Source of the DNA: Silene noctiflora
Lineage: Eukaryota; Streptophyta; Magnoliopsida; Caryophyllales; Caryophyllaceae
NCBI GenBank assembly: GCA_009801015.1
Contig: VHZZ01000839.1
Location: forward strand, 156,911 to 187,537
Reading direction: 5' to 3'
DNA length: 30,627 nt
Shown: positions 21,301 through 30,627 of the stretch, in pieces
How positions within the stretch are numbered: the first letter of the stretch is position 1
How the letters are laid out: each line of letters begins with the position of its first letter
The notes under the pieces: generated by a model
The model's database searches: none
Told to the model about the DNA's origin: nothing
What the model saw: only the letters and a program-made list of their open reading frames with translations
Translations under genes and position numbers: made by a program

Positions 21301-23226
21301 TGTGTATTTAACTTATATGAGCCTCATATGTTATACATAATCTAGATAAGATGATTAAATAATAAGGTAACATTTCCCAAGTAGAATTGCAATATTCTAT
21401 ATGGTCAATAAAATCAATAATCAATATGCATTAACATACTAGTAGTAAAGATCAATATTTATATTCTACTTATTAATACTACTTTAGTATACTAATTAAA
21501 CAAGTGAGTTTGATTAATATGGTTGGTTGATGAATATGATAATCTATTTTGATCATGCGAGTTGAGTAATTTATGGTGAAAATTTTTGATTTGCTTTCCA
21601 CACAAGAGTTTAAGTTGTGAGTTAAATGATGCGTATCAATTTACACCAATAAAAATAAAAAGAGGACAATTATAACGAATAAGCTAAAAACGGAAGATGG
21701 GCGGCATTTTCTAAAAATAAAAATCGGAGGAAGTACTTAAAGTCCTGAAAGAACGGGAGAGAAATAGTGTTTGGGTACGAAAGGGTGGTTAGAAGGTCAA
21801 ATTGAGTGGAAATGGAGTAGGGACAAATATTGGGGCTTAAACCATCAAGATTACTGCTTATCTAATCATCCATGTCCTCTGCTTTCTTTGTCAATTGTCA
21901 ACGATTCATGGGATTTATTAAACTGCGAGCCTGTGAGGTACTGTACTACTACTATTCCACTTGCGCCTCCATTATTGCCTCGTAAGTCTTTCTTGTCACG
22001 GGTGTATTAGTTATAAACTTGTAATGAGTTAAGTATCTCTCAGTTCATATGGGTAGATAAGAGAAACTTAGGAAATTACAAATCACAGAATGACTTGTCT
22101 TTACCTACTCATGTGGATAATATTTAACTCTTTACAAGCTTATGACAGGATATGTTTGTCAGAAATCACAATTTGTGGTATTATTGATGATTATTGCGTA
22201 GTTATTGGATAGCTAATTGTCAATGTACGGTTTGTAGAAATTTGATGCTTGTTTGGTCACCAACTTTTTATGTGGGTAATTTGTGTGGCTATGGCTTATT
22301 CGTTGCCTATTAATGGATATGATTTAATTTCCAGAAAAATCGATAGTCCCAATATCCAGAAATTTGAGGTGAAAATTGAAATGGTTGGAATGAAGTCCAT
22401 CCTTGTATTTTAATTAATAGGTAATGGAGAGAATCCTGACACAATTGTATATACCTATAAAAGTAGCTAAACTACTCTTTTCTTCCCATCAAATGTTTGA
22501 AAAACATTTTTGTAAAATGTAAATAAAGATGGAAACAAAATGAATAATTTCACAACTCGTACGACTTAATTCTTTTGATTCTTTTGACTAGTGGTGTTAT
22601 CGCAACCATCCTTTCATTGTATTAATTCAACTAGTTAAATGGATAAATCACAAGCGTTTGTGAGAGATGTGTATATTACACTCAACTGAGTCGACTCTCA
22701 TATGCACTTGTTATTTTAGGTATATATCGCATGGATATACAACATGACATGTTGTTATATGATAATAAAACATGAAAAGTAGTAGTTGATGTTGATTTGC
22801 GTGCATACTTAAAACGAACTTGTGATGGAAAAAGTTAATAAGTTGTTGATTGATTTTAAGATAAGCCTTTTTCCTAACTTAACTAAATCTTGTATGTCTT
22901 GTTCATGCACTGCTCATAAACCAGGAGAATGGAGAAACATCTGCTCCAAGTCTTCAACCAACTAGAATCAGACCAAAATTACCAAACCGGGTGTAAATTT
23001 GCGGAGTCGATTGCTTCAAGCCGAATAACAAGCCTTTCTCATTAAAAATATCAACATAAACGTGATCACTATATCGACCACTTGGTCCCTTGTTTCTAAT
23101 TTAAGAGATCACCAAGCGACAAGCATGGAGCCAGGATATATGCTATTAGTTGGTAACTTCAAACTACAGTATTACATTATCCGGCTGCCTGAAAACATGG
23201 TCATGATAACGCTTCACAATTTTGTG
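21301..23226. other. Intergenic, no recognised gene
   Basis: A 79-codon open frame at 21771-22010 (plus) has no recognisable domain and no paired exon. TCGGAGGAAGTAC near 21724-21736 looks like one end of a Stowaway-type MITE, but the opposite end was not found. Nothing else supported. Confidence 0.5.
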
Positions 23227-23322
23227 TAACCCAGATCACAATGGCTTCAACAGCATCCTGGCTCCTGAAAGGTTCCTGCCAAAGGCAGGTAAGGAATTGG
23301 ATAAACGCAGCCTTACCCTTAC
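23227..23322 (-). mobile_element. Au-SINE-like relic
   Basis: On the minus strand GGGTAAGGCTGCGTTTATCC is followed by CTTACCTGCC and GGAGCC blocks, as in the intron 3 copy. It is clearly worn (GTTTATCC instead of GTACATCC). Confidence 0.5.
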
Positions 23323-25070
23323 ATTAGATAACACAGAAGGGCTGTTTTCGTAGGACTAACAATAGTAATTGCACCGAGAATTACATTTATCCGGCTGCTG
23401 CTCCATGGTAGAAGAAGTGTAGCTAGCTTAATGAAAAGAGTCATTTGACTGTATTCCATCATTTCCTAGAACTGAAAAACAGCGACTATGGCTCCGCTTG
23501 AAAAAGAGGGAAAATGCTGCTTAGTTAAACATACACCGACGGTTACAGTTAAGTACCCGCTCACTCTGATTTTCTTCTTAGAACAAAAGGGTTAGTCAAG
23601 CAAGCTGAGATACAGACTGACATTTAAGGGTCGGGGACAATGCAGCCTGTCTTCAAAGACTTTTCATCCCCAGTGAGGACACTTGGTTTAGAGTTTAGAC
23701 TGACTTAACTTGTGACTGCGAGTCATGAGACATTTAACACTTTGGCATTGACACTTGGACAATTGTTTCTATTTTAAGACAGAGATAAAAGGTTCTTTTG
23801 TAAAATAGCCAAACATGACACTTGCATTTGCAGGTATGGATCCGCATGGGATACTTATAACAGCATTTTTTTTTTTTTACAAAGAAAAGGCATAGCATGC
23901 ATCAGACAGCTTATCACAATACTTTTTTGCAAAAAAGTTTTGGCGCCAGTTCAAGCCGGGTTATCTAGAATATAGGTTTTACATACTCATGGAGAAATCG
24001 CACATAAAACCTTAAATAATATTTATCTAGAATCCTACAGTTCTACTCAGGGTAGCTTATGTAAGATAATCCAAAGTATTTTAATCAGGTACTTCTGGTG
24101 CTGATCTTGCAATTCCATTGCTGTAAGCCTCTATAAACAATTATCAGAAAAGGGAAAAAAAAAAACACAAAACAAAAACACACATAAAAGCTCCATTCTC
24201 ATGTTCTAAGAGGGGCATCAATGGCCGAAGAGCTCTTCAAATTTGAATATAAAAGCAAGAAGAAACTATGAAGTCTACCATAGTTAGAAAAAGCAGCTAC
24301 AGAACATACAGATGGATCAACTTCAGTCATTGCACGGAGAGAGAACATTCACATATACCACTACTAATTCATAATTTCAACTAACATGTTGCGTAAAAGT
24401 TCCACAATGATTCAACGAGATACAAAGGCTAAGCATGAAGGTTTAGTAGAATTAGAGAACAAATACCTTTGAAAAAGTTGCAAGGTAGAGATTATTTCCT
24501 GTGCTGTGAACTTCAGTTCCTTTTTATGAGAACCTTAATTATCAGGAGAGATCTTAGCGAGTTAGATCAGGAATCACAAAAGGAATCAATGGAAATTCTG
24601 ACCGGCAAAATGAGTAAGCACCAACAATGAGATTATTTCATTACTAGTTAAAAACATACTACAGAAAGAAACAAAAAGCTCATTCAAGCATCTTACCCTA
24701 TTACAGGGAGGTTTGATGACGATCAAAACAAGATTCCATGGAGCATCTCATAATTTCAACAAGATTAGTAGACAAATAACCGAAGATGAAGGTCATGGAA
24801 TCATGCTACACAAAATTTGATGAACCATTTGGAGATACTGTTCTCCGCTTGATCCCCCGTATTTTCCCCAGTATTTTAGGCAGCCTCATATATCCCGTGA
24901 AACTCTGTTCTTTGCCTTGACAAAATTAACAGTTTAGGCTTACGAACCTCATCATCTAGTAAGGGATGAGTTTAATCCCTATCTGACAGTTAACGAGGCA
25001 TTCTCATGGCTACATATATAGCTACTTTTATCCTTAGCTATAAAAAAATCGTCGTATAATCAAATGAAAA
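23323..25070 (-). other. 3' flank of the PPR gene, unassigned
   Basis: By eye it is less AT-rich than most of the intergenic DNA and contains no long open frame. It may include the 3' UTR (possibly with introns) of the PPR gene that ends at 25071. I cannot place splice sites or a poly(A) site with confidence. A poly(T) run of about 11 lies near 23868-23878. Confidence 0.35.
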
Positions 25071-27500
25071 CTACCAATAGTCCCTACAAGAGCATATGCC
25101 ATCTCTGAAATGGTGAAAGCGTGTAGCATCCCTAATAATAATTTCTCTGCTCACTAGTTTTGAGATGAACTTAATGGCAGAGTGACAGTCATTACATACC
25201 CGCAAGTTTTTCATGATTCTTAATGTGGTATTGTCAGGAGTATTTAGAAGACCGAATACAAGAGCAAGCTTCTCACTATGATGTCGAAGAATGTGTTCCT
25301 TTACTTCCTCATCCAAATCATGTAGCACTGAACCCGTGTCTGGAACAAACCCCATGTTCTTTATCTCTTCCCAGATTTTTGCCATCTTTGCGTAGATTGC
25401 ATCTCTTTGTGGGTGAAGTGTATCTTCAGCCCCAAAGACATGAGTGCCATTTTTGAGTTGTACCCAGCTAAGTCCTTGATCTTTCTTTACTCCTTGTGCT
25501 TTCATTGACTTTCTGACTTGGGCAGCTTGCGTCCATTTCCCAAGCTCAGCATATAAATTAGAAAGGAGTGCATAGGCTCCACTATTCTCCGGATCAAGAA
25601 GAAGCAATTTCTCCGCTGCCACTTCTGCCAACTCGACATTTTTCTGACGCTTACAGGATGATAAAAGGGAACCCCAAGTAATGTCGTCAGGTTCAATAGG
25701 CATTTTCATGATAAAATCGTATGCTTCTTGTAGTAAACCAGCACGTCCGAGAAGGTCAACCATGCAAGAATAATGGGTAGGAGTCGGTTCAATTTTATGT
25801 ATGTTCTGCATCAAATTGTAATAGCTCTTTCCTTTATCTACCAAACCAACATGAGTGCAGGCAACTAGCACACCTATGAATGTTATGTGGTCGGGCTTAA
25901 TATTAAGACTCAGCATTTCTTCAAATAAGTCAATAGCTTCTTCCCCGTAACCATGCTGAGCAAAAGCTAAGATCATGGAGGTCCATGATACAGTGTCCCC
26001 ATATCTTTGTGCAAGAGAAAAAACGCGCCTGGCATCAGGGATACTCCCAACCTTGGCATACATGCTAATTAGTGCATTGCTTACACTAACTGACAATGCT
26101 TCTCCTAATATTATGGCCATTGAATGGATTTCTTTGCCACGGTCTAGAGATCCCATGCTTGAAATCACACTTAAGATTGAAGCAAGAGTGTAATTGTTAG
26201 GCCTGGGCCCTTCTTTGAGCATTAGCCTGAACAAGGCTATAGCATCATAGTTAAGACCATTCTTTTCATAGCCTACAATCATTGCAGTCCAAGCGACAAC
26301 ATCACGGTCTCTTAACGAATCAAATATCTCTCGGGCAGGGCTTATATCTCCAAGTTTTACATACCCATCCATCAAAGCTGTGAAAGCTACCACATTAAGA
26401 TTGGAGACACCATTTTTATTGAGAATCATTCTAGCACTTCTTATGTCTCCACACTTGGAGTACATAGAAATCAAAGAATTTTCTACTGCCCCAATTATAT
26501 CAAACTCTGTTATTATCATATGACCATGAATTTCTTTCCCAAGTTTTAAGTATTCAAGACTTGCACAAGCTGATAGAGCACTACCCAATGCAAATTTGTC
26601 AGGACTTAAGGATGAAACCTTCAGCATCTGCGAGAACATTTCCAGAGCTTCACGATCAAGTCCCTTTTGATTGTATCCGGCAATCATAGTATTCCAAGAC
26701 ACAATATTGTGCTCAGCCATTTGCTCAAACTGTTCGCGGGCAAGATCAATATAACCAGACTGCATATGTAACAAAATCATAGAGTTCCAGGTCGAAACAT
26801 TTCTGACTGTCATCCCTTCAAAAACAATCCTTGCATTCATTGGATCACCAGCCTTTGCATACATATTCAAAAGTGAATTTGCAACTTTGACATAACTACC
26901 AAGTCCATGTTTGACTATACAAGAATGAACCTTCTTGCCAATACTCAGAGCTCTTGTGATAGCACAGGATGCAAGAACACTGGTAATTGTGAATGCGGTC
27001 GGTGAAACGCCATAACTAATCATATCTAAAAACAGTTGCAAGCCTTGTTTATATTTGCCAATCTTATTATAGCCCGCAATCATTACCGTATAAGAGACCG
27101 AGTCTGGATCAGGAATTTGCTGAAATATGTGTTCAGCTGCATCCATTGTTCCTTCTTTAGCATATCCAGATACAATTGAGTTCCATGAACAGACATTCTT
27201 GACTGGCATTTCATCTAACAGACGGTGGGCAGCAGAGGCTAACCCACATTTCACGTAGAAGTTGAGGAGATTATTTAATAGATAAATACTAGAAAACAAA
27301 CCTTGAGTTACGACCTGAGCATGAATTTTTTTTCCAACACCTATATTTCTTGTTCTTGCGCTTGCTCGGAGTAGAGAAGCATAATAAACAGTAGTCGTGT
27401 TGGAAACTGTGGTCAAAGTCAGATATGTTCTCCTTTTTTGTGTTCCCTTGAAAAACTGGGTTCGCTGACCGACATACATCAAGAAACATAAATTTGACAT
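25071..27500 (-). CDS. PLS-class pentatricopeptide repeat protein, DYW subgroup (At2g22070-like)
   Basis: Single-exon, 809-aa protein. Proteins of this class bind organellar transcripts by base-specific PPR contacts and convert C to U through the DYW deaminase. The N terminus (1-37) is Arg/Lys/Thr-rich with few acids, consistent with a mitochondrial or plastid targeting peptide. PPR repeats run from about 38 to 610 (e.g. SWNSIVSGYAKEG, VSWNTMIAGYNQKG), E1/E2 motifs follow (about 608-705), then DYW (about 715-809). The deaminase zinc site H741-S-E743 with C769/C772 is complete, as is the second set (H773, H796/H797, C803, C805), and the end is CRDYW. Long stretches match remembered Arabidopsis At2g22070 (PCMP-H41), e.g. 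RDVVAWTAMIVGYE and KNLRVCNDCH. No frameshift or stop. Its editing target is not known to me. Confidence 0.93.
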   Translation of the reverse strand: MSNLCFLMYVGQRTQFFKGTQKRRTYLTLTTVSNTTTVYYASLLRASARTRNIGVGKKIHAQVVTQGLFSSIYLLNNLLNFYVKCGLASAAHRLLDEMPVKNVCSWNSIVSGYAKEGTMDAAEHIFQQIPDPDSVSYTVMIAGYNKIGKYKQGLQLFLDMISYGVSPTAFTITSVLASCAITRALSIGKKVHSCIVKHGLGSYVKVANSLLNMYAKAGDPMNARIVFEGMTVRNVSTWNSMILLHMQSGYIDLAREQFEQMAEHNIVSWNTMIAGYNQKGLDREALEMFSQMLKVSSLSPDKFALGSALSACASLEYLKLGKEIHGHMIITEFDIIGAVENSLISMYSKCGDIRSARMILNKNGVSNLNVVAFTALMDGYVKLGDISPAREIFDSLRDRDVVAWTAMIVGYEKNGLNYDAIALFRLMLKEGPRPNNYTLASILSVISSMGSLDRGKEIHSMAIILGEALSVSVSNALISMYAKVGSIPDARRVFSLAQRYGDTVSWTSMILAFAQHGYGEEAIDLFEEMLSLNIKPDHITFIGVLVACTHVGLVDKGKSYYNLMQNIHKIEPTPTHYSCMVDLLGRAGLLQEAYDFIMKMPIEPDDITWGSLLSSCKRQKNVELAEVAAEKLLLLDPENSGAYALLSNLYAELGKWTQAAQVRKSMKAQGVKKDQGLSWVQLKNGTHVFGAEDTLHPQRDAIYAKMAKIWEEIKNMGFVPDTGSVLHDLDEEVKEHILRHHSEKLALVFGLLNTPDNTTLRIMKNLRVCNDCHSAIKFISKLVSREIIIRDATRFHHFRDGICSCRDYW

Positions 27501-28112
27501 GGATACATGAGAATATTACTGAGTGCTCACCACCATACAAAAAAACGCAGCCTATCAGATTTCGCACCCAAAATTTTGTCGCCTTCAATATGAACAACGG
27601 TTTTGTACCCCATCAGCTTTAGAAGCGAAATGCAAACCTATTTCATTCTTCCAAAAACATTTTTTATCGAATTTTATGACAATTCACTGAACTTGCGTTG
27701 AGCACATCATCCGAACATGAAGTTAAGCATCCCAAATGCTGCAAGATTGTTCAGAAATATGCACTTTATTAAGACGCTGCAAGATGGTAAGGAGGACCGT
27801 GAGCTTAACCGGAACACTGTAAAAAGCTACTCTCATATCATTTTTTTGTTATCAATGTAATCTTGTCATGCTTTAACATGAAAGAAAACCTAACTTAAGT
27901 TCATAATTATCACAAGAAACAATAGCATACATGTTCATCATTTATAGAGAAACCCAAGATAACAGGATCATACCACTCTCCCAGACTCAGTTTATGAGCT
28001 TCGTTCATGTGTCCACAGTCCACACTAAATGAAACCAGCACTAGCTATAAGTATGCATCTTCTGGTCGAATTTCAAGCGTGGACAGGTGAAGCTGAATGG
28101 CAAATATATGCG
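27501..28112. other. 5' flank of the PPR gene
   Basis: Expected to hold the promoter and leader of the minus-strand PPR gene. An overlapping open frame (27289-27597, minus) is in another frame and resembles no protein I know. No clear TATA box was identified. Confidence 0.4.
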
Positions 28113-28192
28113 AACAACATTACCCCAGTGCCACAATGGCTCCGGCATATTGCGAGGTAAGGGGGGTCGGATGTACGCAGCCTTGCCCTTGT
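28113..28192 (-). mobile_element. Au-SINE-like element
   Basis: On the minus strand: GGGCAAGGCTGCGTACATCC, CGACCCCCCTTACCTCGC, then GGAGCCATTGTGGCACTGGG and GTAATGTTGTT. This is one of the best-preserved copies of the family in the window. It lies about 180 bp beyond the 3' end of the decayed LINE on the same strand. Confidence 0.65.
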
Positions 28193-28369
28193 GTAAACGA
28201 AACTAGTAGGTTCCAAAATAAAGAGAAAGTAAGAAAATGTGAAAAGATCAAACCAGCTGGCATAAAGGTTTGAAAAGCAAACAAAAATAAGACAAGCGGA
28301 AAAGTACTGATTTTCTAAAACCAAAAATAAAAGTAGAGCGCCAACCTGAAAATCAAACTACATCTCCTT

Positions 28370-29145
28370 TATAATACCCTCTCCAACAGTCCAATACCAC
28401 GTTTCCCTAATCCCCAAACAATTCATATCGTTTTCAATCAATCTAAACCATGTTTATTTCAGTCTTCTCCTAACAATCTTATCAATTTCCCATTTATCAA
28501 GCCTTCTAAACGGAGCCTTTTGTGGTCTCCGTCTCACGTGGTCAAACCACCTTAAAAGATGTTCAACCATCTTATCTTTAATAGATGCAACTCCTACCTT
28601 CTCATGAACCACCTTATTCTTCAACCTATCTTTCCTTGTATGGACGCACATCCAGTGGAGCGTACGCATTTTCACTACACTCATCGTTTGCATGTGACCC
28701 GGTTTTCCTGTCCAACATTCATTTCCATATAGGTCTAGTTATCGCGAGATAACTAAATAACATATAAACCCTATGACACTCTCCCACTTCAAGTATCCTT
28801 TTTAAATTTTTATACGCCACATCTCATCCAATTCTCCATTATTTTGTATAATATACTAAACACCTAAAAAAGTCGAAACCTTGAACAATCTAGTCATCAA
28901 GAGTGATCGCCCCTGCCTCCCTACCTCTCTTCCCACTAAATCTACACGCCAACTATTCCGTCTTCTCTCCACTCAATGAAAAACCACGAGAATCTAACAT
29001 TTGTTTCTAGAGTTCAAGCTTCCTTTCAGCTCCATCTTTTGTATTGTCACTCAACACAATATCATATATCAACATCATACACCATGGAACCTCATCTTGA
29101 ATTGATCTTCTCAATTAATCCATAACAATAGCAAAGAGAAAACAC
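28370..29145 (-). pseudogene. Decayed RTE-type non-LTR retrotransposon (reverse transcriptase C-terminal part)
   Basis: Reading the minus strand with breaks gives FLFAIVMD (about 29125), a degraded D-I-V-L-S-D catalytic region (FADD-like motif expected; about 29050-29070), then KLEL.KQMLDSRGFSLSG.KTE (about 28970-29015). Further on, an open 79-codon stretch (28454-28693) contains LRRWFDHVRRRPQKAPFRR. This order is that of plant RTE-clade LINE reverse transcriptases. In-frame stops lie in and near the catalytic region, and the endonuclease and most of the polymerase are missing. The copy is 5'-truncated and dead. LINE identity is secure; the RTE clade is from memory. Confidence 0.7.
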
Positions 29146-29342
29146 AATCATTGAAGTAAAAATTAAAACCAAAAATACACCTAGTTTTTTACTTGTTGAC
29201 AAATAACTCAAACCTTATGTCACCATAGTCGGAAATAGCTCAAAATATAAGATACTCAATTGGATATCATCTGAACAATCCGTTCGTAATTTTGTTATTT
29301 GTATCATCCTATGAAGCCTTCAAAACAACAATAACCAAATTA

Positions 29343-29532
29343 CTCCCTCCGTCCAGGTCATTTGTTTTTAGGTGTCTCACCCAATTGTTTACCTTTATAT
29401 TTTGGGAATGCTTTTGATAAACAGTTTAATCCTCCACATTCAATTTGGCCCATTTGTAATCAAATAATTGGTCATCTCCTCTTTCCTTGGTCTTTGTGCC
29501 AAAACCAAAGGTAAACAAATGACCAGAGGGAG
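29343..29532. mobile_element. Stowaway MITE (Tc1/mariner type)
   Basis: The element is 190 bp. It starts CTCCCTCCGTCC and ends, reversed, CTCCCTCTGG, flanked by TA on both sides (29341-29342 and 29533-29534). GGTCATTTGTTT (29356-29367) has an exact inverted copy at 29513-29524. The interior also has a near-palindromic CTTTGG/CCAAAG region. Classic Stowaway layout; no transposase. Confidence 0.85.
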
Positions 29533-29534
29533 TA

Positions 29535-30627
29535 TAAATCGTGTATTATACCGCAACAGTAATTGAATTAGGAAGAAATTGATACAGAAAATGCGGGTAG
29601 AGAAGTATACCTTACAGTGAAAGAAATCAATTGGAGTTCGTCGATGATGCTGCACTGCAATGTCTGAACTTCACCTCTACACTTGCGATTTGCAATGCTC
29701 AATACTCTATACAATACTTGCCCTGATGAAGTCTGAAATATTAATCCATCATACTTCAAAAGTAGACCATTCGGTTTGGGCCCAAAATAGACTGAATTTA
29801 TTTAAGTTCGGCCCTCGGTCTTTATTTTTTGTAATTTCGGTCTTCGGTCTTGTCTAGTTCAAGATCGATTATTTTGGATTCGGATTGAATTTGTGCTTTC
29901 AAAGACTAATCATTATAATATCACGTTTTTTTTGGGTTATTTCATGAGAATAATCCATCCTATGTCTCTTCTTCTCAGACTAATCTATTCTCGTGTTTAA
30001 CTGAGAATAATCTCTTCTTTAACGTCATTTAACTTGTAGTGAACTGGCCCCATAATTGACCTGTTAATACCGGTTTTCCAACAGGTCATTTTTTTTTCTT
30101 TTTCTTTTTTCTTTTTTCTGGTTCCTTCTTTATACTCTCTTCATCTTCATACTCATGAAAAATCAATCTTATTGACCTCCATAACCAATCTTATACACCT
30201 TTATAATAGCCATCATCTTCATTGCTATCAATCTCTAGAATAATCATCCTACTACTGTAATCATCAACATACCCAATAATCCTCCCAAAAGAAACCAAAA
30301 TCGATTAAGAAACCCAAATTGATTACCTTAATTTTATCAAACCCAAATAAATTGCTTAATGTTGTAATTATAGCTTACCCAGAAAGCAAAGCACCGATCT
30401 TGATCTTTATTAGTTGTAGTTGTGCTGATTTCTATACTTAATTTTATGTACATGATTTGAGTGATGCAGCTATAATACGGTAGATTTCAATGAAAATTGA
30501 GCTTTTTCAGTGAGAGTTCATAGAATCACGAGGCGGGTTGTGTTAGGAATAATAATATTTGTATAATAGGCAACAATCATCAAAGAATCAATCTAATTGA
30601 TTCTGCATATAATATCCCCAATCCCAT
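29535..30627. other. Right-hand flank, no recognised gene
   Basis: An open stretch on the minus strand at 29568-29759 has donor-like AAG|GTATAC near 29610, and could be a non-coding exon, but I cannot pair it. A T/C-rich run lies at 30088-30122. No transposon or gene was supported up to the window end. Confidence 0.4.

Noticed and set aside
21771..22010. 79-codon plus-strand open frame
   Set aside because: No domain, no homolog I recognise, and no partner exon; consistent with chance in a lower-AT stretch.
28454..28693. Small intact gene of 79 codons on the minus strand
   Set aside because: It is the C-terminal piece of a decayed LINE reverse transcriptase; broken remains of the same protein continue upstream to about 29145.
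29568..29759. First exon of another gene on the minus strand
   Set aside because: Possible donor AAG|GTATAC, but no acceptor, partner exon or recognisable protein could be found.

Overview
This is a plant nuclear window: two eudicot protein-coding genes with plant-type GT-AG introns sit in AT-rich DNA littered with small plant transposable elements. I lean towards Caryophyllales/Amaranthaceae because the motif TACTCCGTA recurs, but that rests on memory of such genomes and is weak. One ambiguous base (18191) shows it comes from an assembly. I see no tRNA or rRNA gene, no CRISPR and nothing bacterial.

Layout. 1-2231: repeat debris, with an LTR-like fragment holding a doubled promoter module and a perfect 51-bp tandem duplication, then the 3' flank of the first gene. 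2232-9546 (minus): a complete ten-exon ABCB1/PGP1-type ABC transporter of 1346 aa, rebuilt exon by exon, with an open frame across all nine GT-AG introns. Its introns carry a Tourist-like MITE, an Au-SINE-like copy, a second Au-like relic and a possible SINE head. 9683-10415: three tandem units of about 220-250 bp directly upstream of that gene. 10416-25070: about 14.6 kb of intergenic DNA with a tRNA-derived SINE, a long-TIR Mutator-like element, a hAT-like relic, two inverted CTGAA-rich relics, a complete miniature LTR element (TRIM/SMART type, with PBS and target duplication), a second Tourist-like MITE, GACCCG-rich relics and a local nested duplication. 25071-27500 (minus): an intact single-exon PLS-class PPR-DYW gene, recognisably the counterpart of Arabidopsis At2g22070. 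27501-30627: Au-SINE-like copy, decayed RTE-type LINE reverse transcriptase and a Stowaway MITE.

The two genes are not functionally linked. The first predicts a plasma-membrane exporter of auxin (and, in Arabidopsis, brassinosteroids). The second predicts an organellar RNA-editing factor. Both lie on the minus strand, about 15.5 kb apart, and look functional.

I found no previously undescribed system that the sequence supports. The most unusual items are the tandem triplication in the ABCB1 5' region, the arm-within-arm foldback element at 11941-12150, the complete 307-bp TRIM and the over-represented 9-mer TACTCCGTA.
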